Below the pieces are notes generated by a model, which saw nothing but the letters and a program-made list of their open reading frames with translations, had not been told where the DNA came from and did not search any database. Source: Pseudomonas sp. BCA17 (GTDB taxonomy: Bacteria > Pseudomonadota > Gammaproteobacteria > Pseudomonadales > Pseudomonadaceae). From it: a stretch of 64,000 bases of DNA. Where the stretch lies: positions 434,001-498,000 of the forward strand of contig NZ_SGWI01000003.1 in assembly GCF_004519405.1 (NCBI RefSeq). Reading direction: 5' to 3'. How positions within the stretch are numbered: position 1 is the stretch's first letter; each line of letters opens with the position of its first letter. Positions 25,917-33,621 of the stretch are shown here, one piece after another. Both the position numbers and the translations under genes were made by a program.

Positions 25917-26391
25917 GGGGCTGGTCCTTTAACCACTTGTGCGAGAGCGCTTTCAAGCGGCCATCGGCCTTGATCTGCTGCAGTGCCCTGTCCAGGCTGC
26001 TCTTGAACGCCGGGTTGCCCTTCTGGAACGGAATCGCCAGTTCCGGCTTTTCGAGATAAGCCTCGCTGAAATCGAACCGATCATTGAGCTGCGCAGTCAT
26101 AGCGATATGGTTGATGGCCACGTCATATTTGCCGGTTTCGACGCCCGACAACAGGTCGCCGTCATCGGTGGTGATAAAGGAGGGACGCACATCCATTTCC
26201 TTGGCCAATTGTTCACCCAACTCCACTTCAAAACCGGTTAGCTTATTGCCGTCCTTGAAGTTGAGGGGCGGGGTGTTGGCTTCCAGTGCGATGCGCAGTT
26301 CGCCGCGATCAAACACATCGTCGATCAGTTCGGCATGGGCCAAAGGGCTCAAAAGGGGAAGTAAAAGTACAAGGCCAGGCGAAAAGCGCAT
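25867..26391 (-). CDS. Shortened SBP_bac_3 amino-acid-binding-like protein lacking the second lobe
   Basis: A 174-residue secreted protein with a signal peptide ending near residue 20 (LLLPLLSPLAHA). Residues about 22-115 are a normal lobe 1 of a polar amino-acid binding protein: RGELRIALEANTPPLNFKDGNKLTGFEVELGEQLAKEM, GKYDVAINHIAMTAQLNDRFDFSEAY. The chain then jumps from EKPELAIPFQKGNPAF directly to SSLDRALQQIKADGRLKALSHKWL, the C-terminal helix of full-length proteins. Roughly 100 residues forming lobe 2 are absent without loss of frame. No transporter genes are nearby. It may be a single-lobe sensor or scavenger, or a decaying gene; the reading frame is intact. Confidence 0.75.
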   Translation of the reverse strand: MRFSPGLVLLLPLLSPLAHAELIDDVFDRGELRIALEANTPPLNFKDGNKLTGFEVELGEQLAKEMDVRPSFITTDDGDLLSGVETGKYDVAINHIAMTAQLNDRFDFSEAYLEKPELAIPFQKGNPAFKSSLDRALQQIKADGRLKALSHKWLKDQPLTIAPVPEPLQATPAH

Positions 26392-26525
26392 GGTCGCTCC
26401 TAAAGAATTCAGCTGTGCGAGGTGCCGCCCAGCATCGCTTTGCTATGGTGTTGAGTGCCTTGGACAGCAATTTGTCGCGAAGTTGTCATAACCCAACAGA
26501 TTTCCTGCAGAAACTGGAGAAGCGA

Positions 26526-26966
26526 ATGAAAGCCTTATTGTCCCGTGCAACGATTGCCAGCCTGCTGCTGGGTGCCTCGATGTTGGCCACCGCCGCCGAC
26601 GGCATCCCGCGTAGCGCGCCGCCTGAAGGTGCCAAAGTATTTATCGTGTCGCCCAAGGATGGCGCCACTGTGGATAAGACCTTTACCGTCAAATTCGGCA
26701 TGGAAGGCTTGAAGCTGGCCCCGGCCACTGAACAGGCCCCGGGCACCGGCCACCACCACCTGTTGATCGACCAGAAAGAGCTGCCGGATGCCAGCGTACC
26801 GATCCCGGCCACCGAGACCGTGATCCACTACGGCAAGGCCCAGACCGAGACCGAACTGACCCTCACCCCAGGCAAGCACACCTTGCAACTGGTGGCCGGC
26901 GACAAACTGCACATGCAGTTCAACCCGACTGTGGCCTCGAAAGTGATCACGGTTAATGTGAAATAA
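26526..26966 (+). CDS. DUF4399-domain periplasmic protein
   Basis: A 146-residue protein with a Sec signal peptide (about 1-23, ending ATA). The mature domain, with VFIVSPKDGATVDKTFTVKFGMEGLKLAP, GTGHHHLLIDQKELPD and LTPGKHTLQLVAGDKLHMQFNPTVASKVITVNV, is a DUF4399 beta-sandwich. The HHH cluster (about residue 78) may bind metal. The ATG at 26526 follows TGGAGAAGCGA. A strong terminator directly follows the stop. The role is unknown; the gene is divergent from the one-lobed binding protein gene. Confidence 0.85.
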   Translation: MKALLSRATIASLLLGASMLATAADGIPRSAPPEGAKVFIVSPKDGATVDKTFTVKFGMEGLKLAPATEQAPGTGHHHLLIDQKELPDASVPIPATETVIHYGKAQTETELTLTPGKHTLQLVAGDKLHMQFNPTVASKVITVNVK

Positions 26967-26967
26967 A

Positions 26968-27000
26968 AAACGGGAGTCCCTGGCGGGGCTCCCGTTTTTT
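26968..27000 (+). terminator. Rho-independent terminator of the DUF4399 gene
   Basis: CGGGAGTCCC (26971-26980) pairs with GGGGCTCCCG (26985-26994), one G-T wobble, loop TGGC, followed by TTTTTT. It starts right after the stop codon. Confidence 0.93.
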
Positions 27001-27003
27001 ATA

Positions 27004-27118
27004 GCTGCAAGCTGCAAGCTGCAAGCTGCAAGCTGCAAGCTTCAAGCTTCAAGCTTCAAGCTATAAGCTGCAAGCGACAGCTTTTGCTTGCAGCTTCAAA
27101 CTTGCAGCTTACAGCTGA
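27004..27118. repeat. Heptamer tandem repeat (GCTGCAA/GCTTCAA) with inverted tail
   Basis: Ten contiguous 7-base units run from 27004 to 27073: five GCTGCAA, three GCTTCAA, one GCTATAA and one GCTGCAA. After a short link the complement follows in less regular form (CTTGCAGC and ACTTGCAGCTTACAGCT, about 27088-27118), so the whole can fold into a long hairpin. It fills the gap between the DUF4399 terminator and the serA stop and may also terminate serA. Such AAGCTGCAAGC repeats are common between Pseudomonas genes. Confidence 0.9.
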
Positions 27119-27132
27119 CTAGTACCTAGTCT

Positions 27133-28362
27133 CTAAAAAAGCACGCGGCTACGAATCGTGCCTTTGATGTGCTGCAGCTTCTCTTGCGCCAAGTCCGAGT
27201 ACTCGGCGTCGACGTCGATGACCACGTAACCGACTTTCTCGTTGGTCTGCAGGAACTGACCGGAGATGTTGATGCCGTTTTCCGCGAAGACCTTGTTGAT
27301 CTCCATCAGCACGCCAGGGATGTTCTGGTGGATGTGCAGCAGGCGGTGTTTGCCAGGGTGAGCCGGCAGGGCCACTTCCGGGAAGTTCACCGACGAAACG
27401 GACGTACCGTTGTCGCTGTACTTGACCAGCTTCTCCGAGACTTCCAGGCCGATGTTGGCTTGGGCTTCGGCGGTGGAACCGCCGATGTGCGGGGTCAGGA
27501 TCACGTTATCCAGGCCACGCAGCGGGCTTTCGAAGACGTCATCGTTGGAGCGAGGCTCTACCGGGAAGACGTCGATGGCGGCGCCGATCAGGTGCTTGTC
27601 CTTGATCGCTTCAGCCAGGGCATCCAGTTCGACCACGGTGCCGCGTGCGGCGTTGATCAGGATGCCGCCTTTCTTGATGGCACGGATTTCCTTCTCGCCA
27701 ATCATCCACTGGGTCTCAGCGGTTTCCGGAACGTGCAGGGTCACGATGTCGGACATGCCCAGCAGCTCGGTCAGGCTGGCCACTTGGGTGGCGTTGCCCA
27801 ATGGCAGTTTGGTCAGGGTGTCGTAGAAGAACACCTGCATCCCCAAGCCTTCAGCCAGGACCGACAACTGAGTACCGATCGAGCCATAACCCACGATACC
27901 CAGCTTCTTGCCGCGGATTTCGAAGGAGTTGGCCGCGCTCTTGATCCAGCCGCCACGGTGGCAGGAAGCGTTCTTCTCTGGGATACCGCGCAGCAGCAGG
28001 ATGGCTTCCGCCAACACAAGCTCCGCAACGGAACGGGTGTTGGAGTACGGTGCGTTGAACACAGCGATGCCGCGCTCGCGCGCTGCGTTGAGGTCGACCT
28101 GGTTGGTGCCGATGCAGAAACAGCCGACCGCCACGAGTTTCTTGGCGTGATCGAAGATTTCTTCGGTCAACTGAGTGCGTGAGCGAATGCCGATAAAGTG
28201 CGCGTCGGCGATCTTTTCCTTGAGCTGGGCTTCCGGCAGAGAACTGGTGATGTACTCAATGCTGGTGTACCCGGCGGCTTTCAGAACGTCGACAGCCGAT
28301 GGGTGGACGCCTTCCAGAAGAAGGAACTTGATCTTGCTCTTATCGAGAGAAGTCTTGCTCAT
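27133..28362 (-). CDS. serA: D-3-phosphoglycerate dehydrogenase
   Basis: A 409-residue enzyme opening serine synthesis: 3-phosphoglycerate to 3-phosphohydroxypyruvate with NAD. The NAD-binding Rossmann motif GKKLGIVGYGSIGTQLSVLAEGLGM is at about 150-175, the substrate arginine in NAARGTVVELDAL (about 240) and the catalytic histidine in TPHIGGSTAEAQ (about 292). A C-terminal ACT domain (about 338-409, HIHQNIPGVLMEINKVFAENGINI) gives serine feedback. The length matches E. coli SerA. Enzymes of this type also reduce 2-oxoglutarate to D-2-hydroxyglutarate, and the divergent neighbour encodes the enzyme that reoxidises it. Confidence 0.96.
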   Translation of the reverse strand: MSKTSLDKSKIKFLLLEGVHPSAVDVLKAAGYTSIEYITSSLPEAQLKEKIADAHFIGIRSRTQLTEEIFDHAKKLVAVGCFCIGTNQVDLNAARERGIAVFNAPYSNTRSVAELVLAEAILLLRGIPEKNASCHRGGWIKSAANSFEIRGKKLGIVGYGSIGTQLSVLAEGLGMQVFFYDTLTKLPLGNATQVASLTELLGMSDIVTLHVPETAETQWMIGEKEIRAIKKGGILINAARGTVVELDALAEAIKDKHLIGAAIDVFPVEPRSNDDVFESPLRGLDNVILTPHIGGSTAEAQANIGLEVSEKLVKYSDNGTSVSSVNFPEVALPAHPGKHRLLHIHQNIPGVLMEINKVFAENGINISGQFLQTNEKVGYVVIDVDAEYSDLAQEKLQHIKGTIRSRVLF

Positions 28363-28478
28363 CTGCGTAAACCTGTATCCCGGAGAAAAATGGCAGGGAG
28401 TCGGATCACTTAAGCTGACCCGGACGGCAGGAAAGCCGTCACCGCAGAAACGCCCTTGGGCTCTGTCCTGCGGGGGCG

Positions 28479-28492
28479 GTATGCTAGCATAC
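28479..28492. promoter_or_regulatory. 14-bp perfect palindrome between serA and the D-2-hydroxyglutarate dehydrogenase gene
   Basis: GTATGCTAGCATAC is fully self-complementary and is framed by CGGGG (28471-28475) and CCCCG (28496-28500), which extend the dyad. It lies in the 205-base divergent gap, about 75 bases upstream of the dehydrogenase ATG. Candidate operator for a GntR- or LysR-type regulator; none is encoded nearby. Confidence 0.5.
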
Positions 28493-28567
28493 GCGCCCCG
28501 CTAAACACTCATTCCTGCGACGTGAAGCGTTCTCAGGATGACCATGAATTGTTCGAGAGTTCTGTCA

Positions 28568-29962
28568 ATGACCCATCCTGCCCTGATTGATGAGCTAAAG
28601 ACCCTGGTTGAGCCTGGCAAAGTGCTGACCGATGCAGACTCCCTGGAGGCTTACGGCAAGGATTGGACCAAGCACTTCGCACCCGCGCCTACCGCCATCG
28701 TCTTCCCCAAGACCATTGAGCAGGTGCAGGCCATCGTCCGCTGGGCCAACGAGCGCAAGGTGGCGCTGGTGCCATCTGGCGGTCGTACCGGCCTGTCGGC
28801 GGCAGCGGTGGCGGCGAATGGCGAAGTGGTGGTGTCGTTCGACTATATGAACCAGATCCTCGACATGAACCTCACCGACCGCACCGCCGTCTGCCAGCCG
28901 GGCGTGGTCACCAAGCAGTTGCAGAACGCTGCCGAAGAACACGGCCTGTACTATCCGGTGGATTTCGCTTCGTCCGGCTCCAGCCAGATCGGCGGCAATA
29001 TCGGCACCAATGCCGGCGGGATCAAGGTGATTCGCTACGGCATGACCCGAAACTGGGTTGCCGGCATGAAAGTGGTCACCGGCAAAGGTGATGTGTTGGA
29101 ACTGAACCGCGACCTGATCAAGAACGCCACCGGTTACGACATGCGTCAGTTGTTTATCGGCGCGGAAGGCACCCTGGGTTTCGTGGTCGAAGCCACCATG
29201 CGCCTGGACCGGGCACCGAAGAACCTCACCGCGATGGTGCTCGGCACCACCGATTTCGACTCGATCATGCCAGTGCTGCACGCGTTCCAGAGCAAGCTGG
29301 ACCTGACCGCGTTCGAGTTTTTCTCCGACAAGGCCCTGGCCAAAGTCCTCGGTCGCGGCGACGTGCCGGCACCGTTCGAAACCGAGTGCCCGTTCTATGC
29401 GCTGCTGGAGTTCGAAGCCACCACCGAAGAAGTCGCCAACCACGCTCTGGAAACCTTCGAACACTGCGTTGAGCAGGGCTGGGTGCTGGATGGCGTGATG
29501 AGCCAGAGCGAAACCCAGCTGCACAACCTGTGGAAGCTTCGCGAGTACATCTCCGAAACCATTTCCCACTGGACGCCGTACAAGAACGACATCTCGGTCA
29601 CTGTCTCCAAAGTACCGGCGTTCCTGCAGGAAATCGATGCAATCGTCGGTGAACATTACCCTGACTTCGAAATCGTCTGGTTCGGCCACATCGGCGACGG
29701 CAACCTGCACCTGAACATTCTCAAGCCGGAAAACCTGAGCAAGGACGAGTTCTTTGCCAAGTGCGCCACCGTGAACAAGTGGGTGTTCGAAACCGTCGCG
29801 AAGTACAACGGCTCGATCTCCGCCGAACACGGTGTGGGGATGACCAAGCGCGATTATCTGAGCTATAGCCGTTCTCCAGTAGAGATCGAATACATGAAAG
29901 CCGTCAAAGCGGTGTTCGACCCGAACGGGATCATGAACCCCGGCAAGATCTTCGCTGTTTAA
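28568..29962 (+). CDS. D-2-hydroxyglutarate dehydrogenase (FAD-binding oxidase, GlcD-like)
   Basis: A 464-residue flavoenzyme with an FAD_binding_4 domain (about 35-215; VPSGGRTGLSAAAV, GGNIGTNAGGIKVIRYGMTRNWV) and a FAD-oxidase C domain (about 220-460; IVWFGHIGDGNLHLNIL, SAEHGVGMTKRDYL, NPGKIF). The HIGDGNLH histidines bind the catalytic metal. It belongs to the D-2-hydroxyglutarate/lactate/glycolate group. The divergent serA strongly favours D-2-hydroxyglutarate, as shown for the Pseudomonas stutzeri pair, where the dehydrogenase couples SerA to the electron chain. The ATG at 28568 follows GAGAG; an in-frame ATG at 28538 has a poorer site. The FAH-family gene follows after 21 bases. Confidence 0.9.
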   Translation: MTHPALIDELKTLVEPGKVLTDADSLEAYGKDWTKHFAPAPTAIVFPKTIEQVQAIVRWANERKVALVPSGGRTGLSAAAVAANGEVVVSFDYMNQILDMNLTDRTAVCQPGVVTKQLQNAAEEHGLYYPVDFASSGSSQIGGNIGTNAGGIKVIRYGMTRNWVAGMKVVTGKGDVLELNRDLIKNATGYDMRQLFIGAEGTLGFVVEATMRLDRAPKNLTAMVLGTTDFDSIMPVLHAFQSKLDLTAFEFFSDKALAKVLGRGDVPAPFETECPFYALLEFEATTEEVANHALETFEHCVEQGWVLDGVMSQSETQLHNLWKLREYISETISHWTPYKNDISVTVSKVPAFLQEIDAIVGEHYPDFEIVWFGHIGDGNLHLNILKPENLSKDEFFAKCATVNKWVFETVAKYNGSISAEHGVGMTKRDYLSYSRSPVEIEYMKAVKAVFDPNGIMNPGKIFAV

Positions 29963-29983
29963 CCGCCCTCCAGGAGGCGTTCC

Positions 29984-30649
29984 ATGAGCTACCAGCACAA
30001 GTATGTCGACGGCACCAACATCCACTTTCCGCTGGGCAAAGTGGTGTGTATCGGGCGTAACTACGCCGAACATGCCAAGGAACTGGACAACCCGGTGCCG
30101 ACTGAGCCGTTGCTGTTCATCAAGCCGGGCAGTTGCGTCGTGGCGCTGGAGGGCGGTTTTGCCATTCCGACCGAGCGCGGTTCGGTGCATTACGAAGCGG
30201 AGATCGCTGTATTGATCGGCAAGCCGTTGTCGACCAAGCCCAGCCGCGAGGAAGTGCTGGACGCTATCTCCGGTTTCGCCCCGGCCCTGGACCTGACCCT
30301 GCGCGACAAGCAGGCCGAGCTGAAAGCCAAGGGGCTGCCCTGGGAAATCGCCAAGTCCTTCGACGGTGCGGCGGTGATTGCGCCGTTCGTGGTCGGCAGC
30401 ACCTTCCCGGACATGACCGATATCGGCATTCGCCTGACGATCAATGGCGAAGTGCGTCAGGACGGCAACAGCGCGCAGATGCTTAACCCGATCATCCCGA
30501 TGATCCAGCACATGGCCGGCTGTTTCTCGCTGCAGGCCGGCGATGTGATCCTCACCGGCACTCCGGCGGGTGTGGGGCCGTTGAACGTGGGTGATGAGCT
30601 GGTGCTGGAGTTGTCGGGCGTGAGCCGCTTCGAAAGCAACGTTCGCTGA
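29984..30649 (+). CDS. Fumarylacetoacetate hydrolase-family protein
   Basis: A 221-residue protein with the FAH catalytic domain: GKVVCIGRNYAEHAKEL, the acidic metal-binding set in VHYEAEIAVLIGKPL, a further acid in PALDLTLRDKQAELKAKGLPWEIAKSFD and GDVILTGTPAGVGPL. Members include acylpyruvases, oxaloacetate decarboxylases and 2-hydroxyhepta-diene-dioate isomerases; this short form is closest to the YcgM/FAHD1 type, which removes enol-oxaloacetate or decarboxylates oxaloacetate. CCAGGAGGCGTTCC precedes the ATG. Its position after the D-2-hydroxyglutarate dehydrogenase suggests a two-gene operon for metabolite repair. Confidence 0.87.
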   Translation: MSYQHKYVDGTNIHFPLGKVVCIGRNYAEHAKELDNPVPTEPLLFIKPGSCVVALEGGFAIPTERGSVHYEAEIAVLIGKPLSTKPSREEVLDAISGFAPALDLTLRDKQAELKAKGLPWEIAKSFDGAAVIAPFVVGSTFPDMTDIGIRLTINGEVRQDGNSAQMLNPIIPMIQHMAGCFSLQAGDVILTGTPAGVGPLNVGDELVLELSGVSRFESNVR

Positions 30650-30975
30650 TTGCCTGGCGAAACCCATCTCGAGTGTGAGAAGGGGCAAGCCCTCCAGTCA
30701 GTTAAGCGTAACTGCCGTCTGTAGGAGCGAGCTTGCTCGCGAAAAGCCTCAACGATAACGCGTGTCGCCTGAATGAACGCGGCGTCTGTGGGTTTTTCGC
30801 GAGCAAGCTCGCTCCAACAAATAGCCTTGACTGACTGGCATCCGGCCTCTGAATCGCCGCTGCAGTGAAGGTTTTGCATTTTTTTCACACGCCATCCGGA
30901 TAATTCGCAGCCTCCTGCGCGCGGGTTTTCAGATCCTGTGCTATCCCCTATAGCTGTCTTTCCGGAAAGCGCTCA
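30650..30975. other. 326-base intergenic region with a REPIN
   Basis: No open frame of note. It holds a degenerate REP-like stretch near 30672-30694 (GTGTGAGAAGGGGCAAGCC), the REPIN at 30721-30816 and an A/T-rich promoter-like segment (about 30860-30960) before the first SdiA-regulated-domain gene. Confidence 0.6.
30721..30816. repeat. REPIN: two inverted REP sequences
   Basis: GTAGGAGCGAGCTTGCTCGC at 30721-30740 and its inverted copy GCGAGCAAGCTCGCTCC at 30799-30815 enclose about 58 bases. Each REP is itself palindromic (GAGCGAGC/GCTCGC). This is the P. fluorescens REP doublet mobilised by RAYT transposases; one such RAYT lies at 60.0 kb in this window. Confidence 0.9.
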
Positions 30976-31899
30976 ATGGCCGTGTCTCTTCCCTCTTCGA
31001 AACCTAAGCTCCGCTCGCGCTTCGTCCTACGCTGGTATTCCTGGTTATTTCTGGTTGGTGTGGTCATCTATGGCGTCTCCTGGGCGATGCACTGGGATGA
31101 TCGAGGCCTGTTGTGGGTTGCCGAGGGCTTCGAAACGCCAGCCGAACGCCAGGCCAGTATTTGGCTGCCTGACTACCAGGCGGTGATTGACGCCAAGTTG
31201 CTGCCCGGCATGGAAAAGGACGAGGCCTCGGATGTCTCCTACAACCCGCAGACCAAAACCCTGTTCTCGGTCATGGGCAAGAACGCGTTCCTCGTTGAGT
31301 TGAGCCTGCAAGGCGATGTGCTGCGCAAAATGCCGCTCAACGGCTGGAACAACCCGGAAGGCGTGACCGTGATGGAGAACGGTCTGATGGCCGTGGTGGA
31401 CGAGCGTGACCACAGCCTGACCGTCGTCAAGGTCGATGCGGCCACCACCCAACTGAACAAAGCCGATTTCACAAGCTATGACCTGGGCCCGTCCAAGGAT
31501 CAGAACAAAGCCTTTGAGGCCGTCACCTGGGACAAGCGCAACCAGCAAGTCGTACTCGGAGAAGAGCGCCCACCGGCGCTGTTTACCTGGAAAAGCGATG
31601 GCGGCACGTTGACGGGCGACAAGCAAAAGCTCGCCAGCACCGAGCTGGACATGCGCAACCTCTCCGCCCTGGCCATCGACCCACGTACCGGGCACATGCT
31701 GGTGCTGTCGGCAGACTCCCATATGCTCCTGGAGCTGGATGAGAAGGGCAAGCAAGTCAGCTTCATGACCTTGCTCGGTGGTTTCAACGGCCTCAAGCAC
31801 ACCATTCCCCGTGCAGAAGGCGTCACCATGGACGAGGACGGTACGTTGTATATAGTCAGCGAGCCGAACCTCTTCTATCGCTTCGAAAAGCAGAAATAG
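30976..31899 (+). CDS. SdiA-regulated-domain (YjiK-like) membrane-anchored beta-propeller protein
   Basis: A 307-residue protein with a basic N-terminus and one membrane segment (about 17-36). The extracytoplasmic domain (about 65-305) carries repeated beta-blade motifs: DVSYNPQTKTLFSVMGKNAFLVELSLQGDVLRKMPL, NPEGVTVMENGLMAVVDERDHSLTVVKV and [24 protein letters not shown]. This is the SdiA-regulated/YjiK family, of unknown biochemical role. GGAAAGCGCTCA precedes the ATG. A paralogue follows after 8 bases, so they are probably co-expressed and could be partners. Confidence 0.85.
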   Translation: MAVSLPSSKPKLRSRFVLRWYSWLFLVGVVIYGVSWAMHWDDRGLLWVAEGFETPAERQASIWLPDYQAVIDAKLLPGMEKDEASDVSYNPQTKTLFSVMGKNAFLVELSLQGDVLRKMPLNGWNNPEGVTVMENGLMAVVDERDHSLTVVKVDAATTQLNKADFTSYDLGPSKDQNKAFEAVTWDKRNQQVVLGEERPPALFTWKSDGGTLTGDKQKLASTELDMRNLSALAIDPRTGHMLVLSADSHMLLELDEKGKQVSFMTLLGGFNGLKHTIPRAEGVTMDEDGTLYIVSEPNLFYRFEKQK

Positions 31900-31907
31900 A
31901 CTCCCTG

Positions 31908-32825
31908 ATGCGTCGACTTGCCCGTCCCCTACCTGCGTTTTCCGTATTCTTGCTGATCGGCCTGGTTGCCGCCGGGATGGTCGCACAGCACTTTCGCCTG
32001 TTCGAGCGGGCCTGGTTCAACCTCCAGGCGTGGCGTCAGCCGGCTGACGAACGCTCCATTGGCCTGGCCGATTACCGCGTCACCCTCGAAGCCAAGGTCA
32101 TCGAAGGGCTCGACGATGACGTCTCGGCGCTCACCTATGATCCGGTGCGCAAAAGCCTGTTCACGGTGACCAATAAAAAACCCGAATTGATCGAGCTGTC
32201 CCTGGACGGCGTGATTGTGCGGCGTATCCCGTTGATCGGATTTGGCGATGCCGAGGCCGTGGAGTTCATCAGCGACAACATCTACGTGATCAGCGATGAG
32301 CGCCAACAGCGGCTGATCAAGGTGCATGTGGACGACGACACCCGGTTTCTCGACGCCGCCGATGCGGAGCAGATGACCTTGGGTGTGCATACCGGAAATA
32401 ACAAAGGGTTCGAGGGGTTGGCGTACGATTCGGTGGGCAAGCGCCTGTTCGTGGCCAAAGAGCGCGACCCTATGCTGATCTATGAGGTGCGCGGTTTTCC
32501 CCATTTCAAACCGGAAAAAACCTACTCAGTGCACGTGATCAACAACCCCAAGCGCGACGCAGGGTTGTTTGTGCGCGACTTCTCGAGCCTGCAATACGAC
32601 GAGCGCAGCGGCCATCTGCTGGCGCTGTCGGATGAGTCGTTCTTGGTGTTGGAGCTGGATATCGACGGTCGCCCGCTGAGCAGTCTGTCACTGCTGAGCG
32701 GGCGCCATGGCCTGACAAAGCGGGTGCCGCAGGCCGAAGGGATCGCCATGGATGACGCGGGTAGTTTGTACCTGGTCAGCGAACCCAACCTGTTCTACAC
32801 CTTCAAGAAAACGCTCAAGCCTTAA
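31908..32825 (+). CDS. SdiA-regulated-domain (YjiK-like) protein, tandem paralogue
   Basis: A 305-residue paralogue of the preceding gene with the same plan: membrane segment (about 10-26), then a beta-propeller-like domain with [60 protein letters not shown] and [24 protein letters not shown]. Identity between the two is moderate, pointing to an old duplication. Its end overlaps the convergent rpiA gene by 11 bases. Function unknown. Confidence 0.85.
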   Translation: MRRLARPLPAFSVFLLIGLVAAGMVAQHFRLFERAWFNLQAWRQPADERSIGLADYRVTLEAKVIEGLDDDVSALTYDPVRKSLFTVTNKKPELIELSLDGVIVRRIPLIGFGDAEAVEFISDNIYVISDERQQRLIKVHVDDDTRFLDAADAEQMTLGVHTGNNKGFEGLAYDSVGKRLFVAKERDPMLIYEVRGFPHFKPEKTYSVHVINNPKRDAGLFVRDFSSLQYDERSGHLLALSDESFLVLELDIDGRPLSSLSLLSGRHGLTKRVPQAEGIAMDDAGSLYLVSEPNLFYTFKKTLKP

Positions 32826-33486
32826 GGGTTTTCACGCCTTCGGCGGTACCCAGCAGCAGTACATCGGCCGGGCGCGCGGCGAACAACCCATTAGTGACCA
32901 CACCGACAATCGCATTGATCCGGGTTTCCAGCTCCACCGGGTTGGTGATCTGCATGTTGAACACATCGAGGATGATATTGCCGTTGTCGGTCAACACGCC
33001 TTCGCGGTACACCGGGTCGCCGCCCAGTTTCACCAGCTCGCGGGCCACGTGGCTGCGGGCCATCGGGATCACTTCCACCGGCAGCGGGAACGCGCCGAGT
33101 ACCGGTACTAGTTTGCTGGCGTCGGCGATGCAGATAAAGGTCTTGGCCACGGCTGCGACGATCTTCTCGCGGGTCAGGGCTGCGCCGCCGCCTTTAATCA
33201 GGTTCAGGTGCGCGTCGCTTTCATCGGCGCCGTCGACGTAGAACTCCAGGTCGCTCACGGTGTTGAGCTCGTACACCGGAATGCCATGGCCCTTGAGGCG
33301 CGCGGCGGTGGCTTCGGAGCTGGCTACGGCGCCGTCGAACGCGCCCTTGTGCTGGGCCAGTGCGTCGATGAAGCAGTTGGCGGTGGAGCCGGTGCCGACG
33401 CCGACGATGCTTTTGTCGTCGAGTTTAGGAAGGATTAAATCGACGGCGGCCTGGGCCACTGCCTGTTTGAGTTGATCCTGGGTCAT
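32815..33486 (-). CDS. rpiA: Ribose-5-phosphate isomerase A
   Basis: A 223-residue enzyme interconverting ribose 5-phosphate and ribulose 5-phosphate in the pentose phosphate pathway. Family motifs: [16 protein letters not shown] (phosphate loop), [44 protein letters not shown] (active-site DGADE and KGGG) and [20 protein letters not shown]. The start at 33486 gives the standard RpiA N-terminus ([11 protein letters not shown]); the frame continues upstream only across the divergent ilvA start. rpiA divergent to ilvA is the usual gamma-proteobacterial arrangement. Confidence 0.97.
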   Translation of the reverse strand: MTQDQLKQAVAQAAVDLILPKLDDKSIVGVGTGSTANCFIDALAQHKGAFDGAVASSEATAARLKGHGIPVYELNTVSDLEFYVDGADESDAHLNLIKGGGAALTREKIVAAVAKTFICIADASKLVPVLGAFPLPVEVIPMARSHVARELVKLGGDPVYREGVLTDNGNIILDVFNMQITNPVELETRINAIVGVVTNGLFAARPADVLLLGTAEGVKTLKA

Positions 33487-33621
33487 GCGGGCTCCGGAGC
33501 GGGCGGGGAGTAAAGAGGGGCGCGAGTATAACCCAACAAAACCTCGGGATTCGTGTGGTCGTCCGGCCAAAAGCCGGGTTAGACTCCTCGGCCCTGCCCA
33601 ACTCGCCCAGTGATTTCGCCG

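Noticed and set aside
25867..26391. Frameshifted full-length binding protein
   Set aside because: The missing lobe 2 is not encoded in another frame nearby; the sequence upstream and downstream belongs to other genes, so it is a true internal deletion rather than a frameshift.
27004..27118. CRISPR-like array
   Set aside because: The repeated unit is only 7 bases, without spacers; it is a simple tandem repeat. No CRISPR repeats or cas genes were seen anywhere in the window.
28595..30688. A 697-codon open frame on the minus strand opposite the D-2-hydroxyglutarate dehydrogenase and FAH-family genes
   Set aside because: It is a complement-frame shadow in high-GC DNA; its translation is His/Val/Arg/Gln-rich with no domain, while both genes on the plus strand have complete family motifs.
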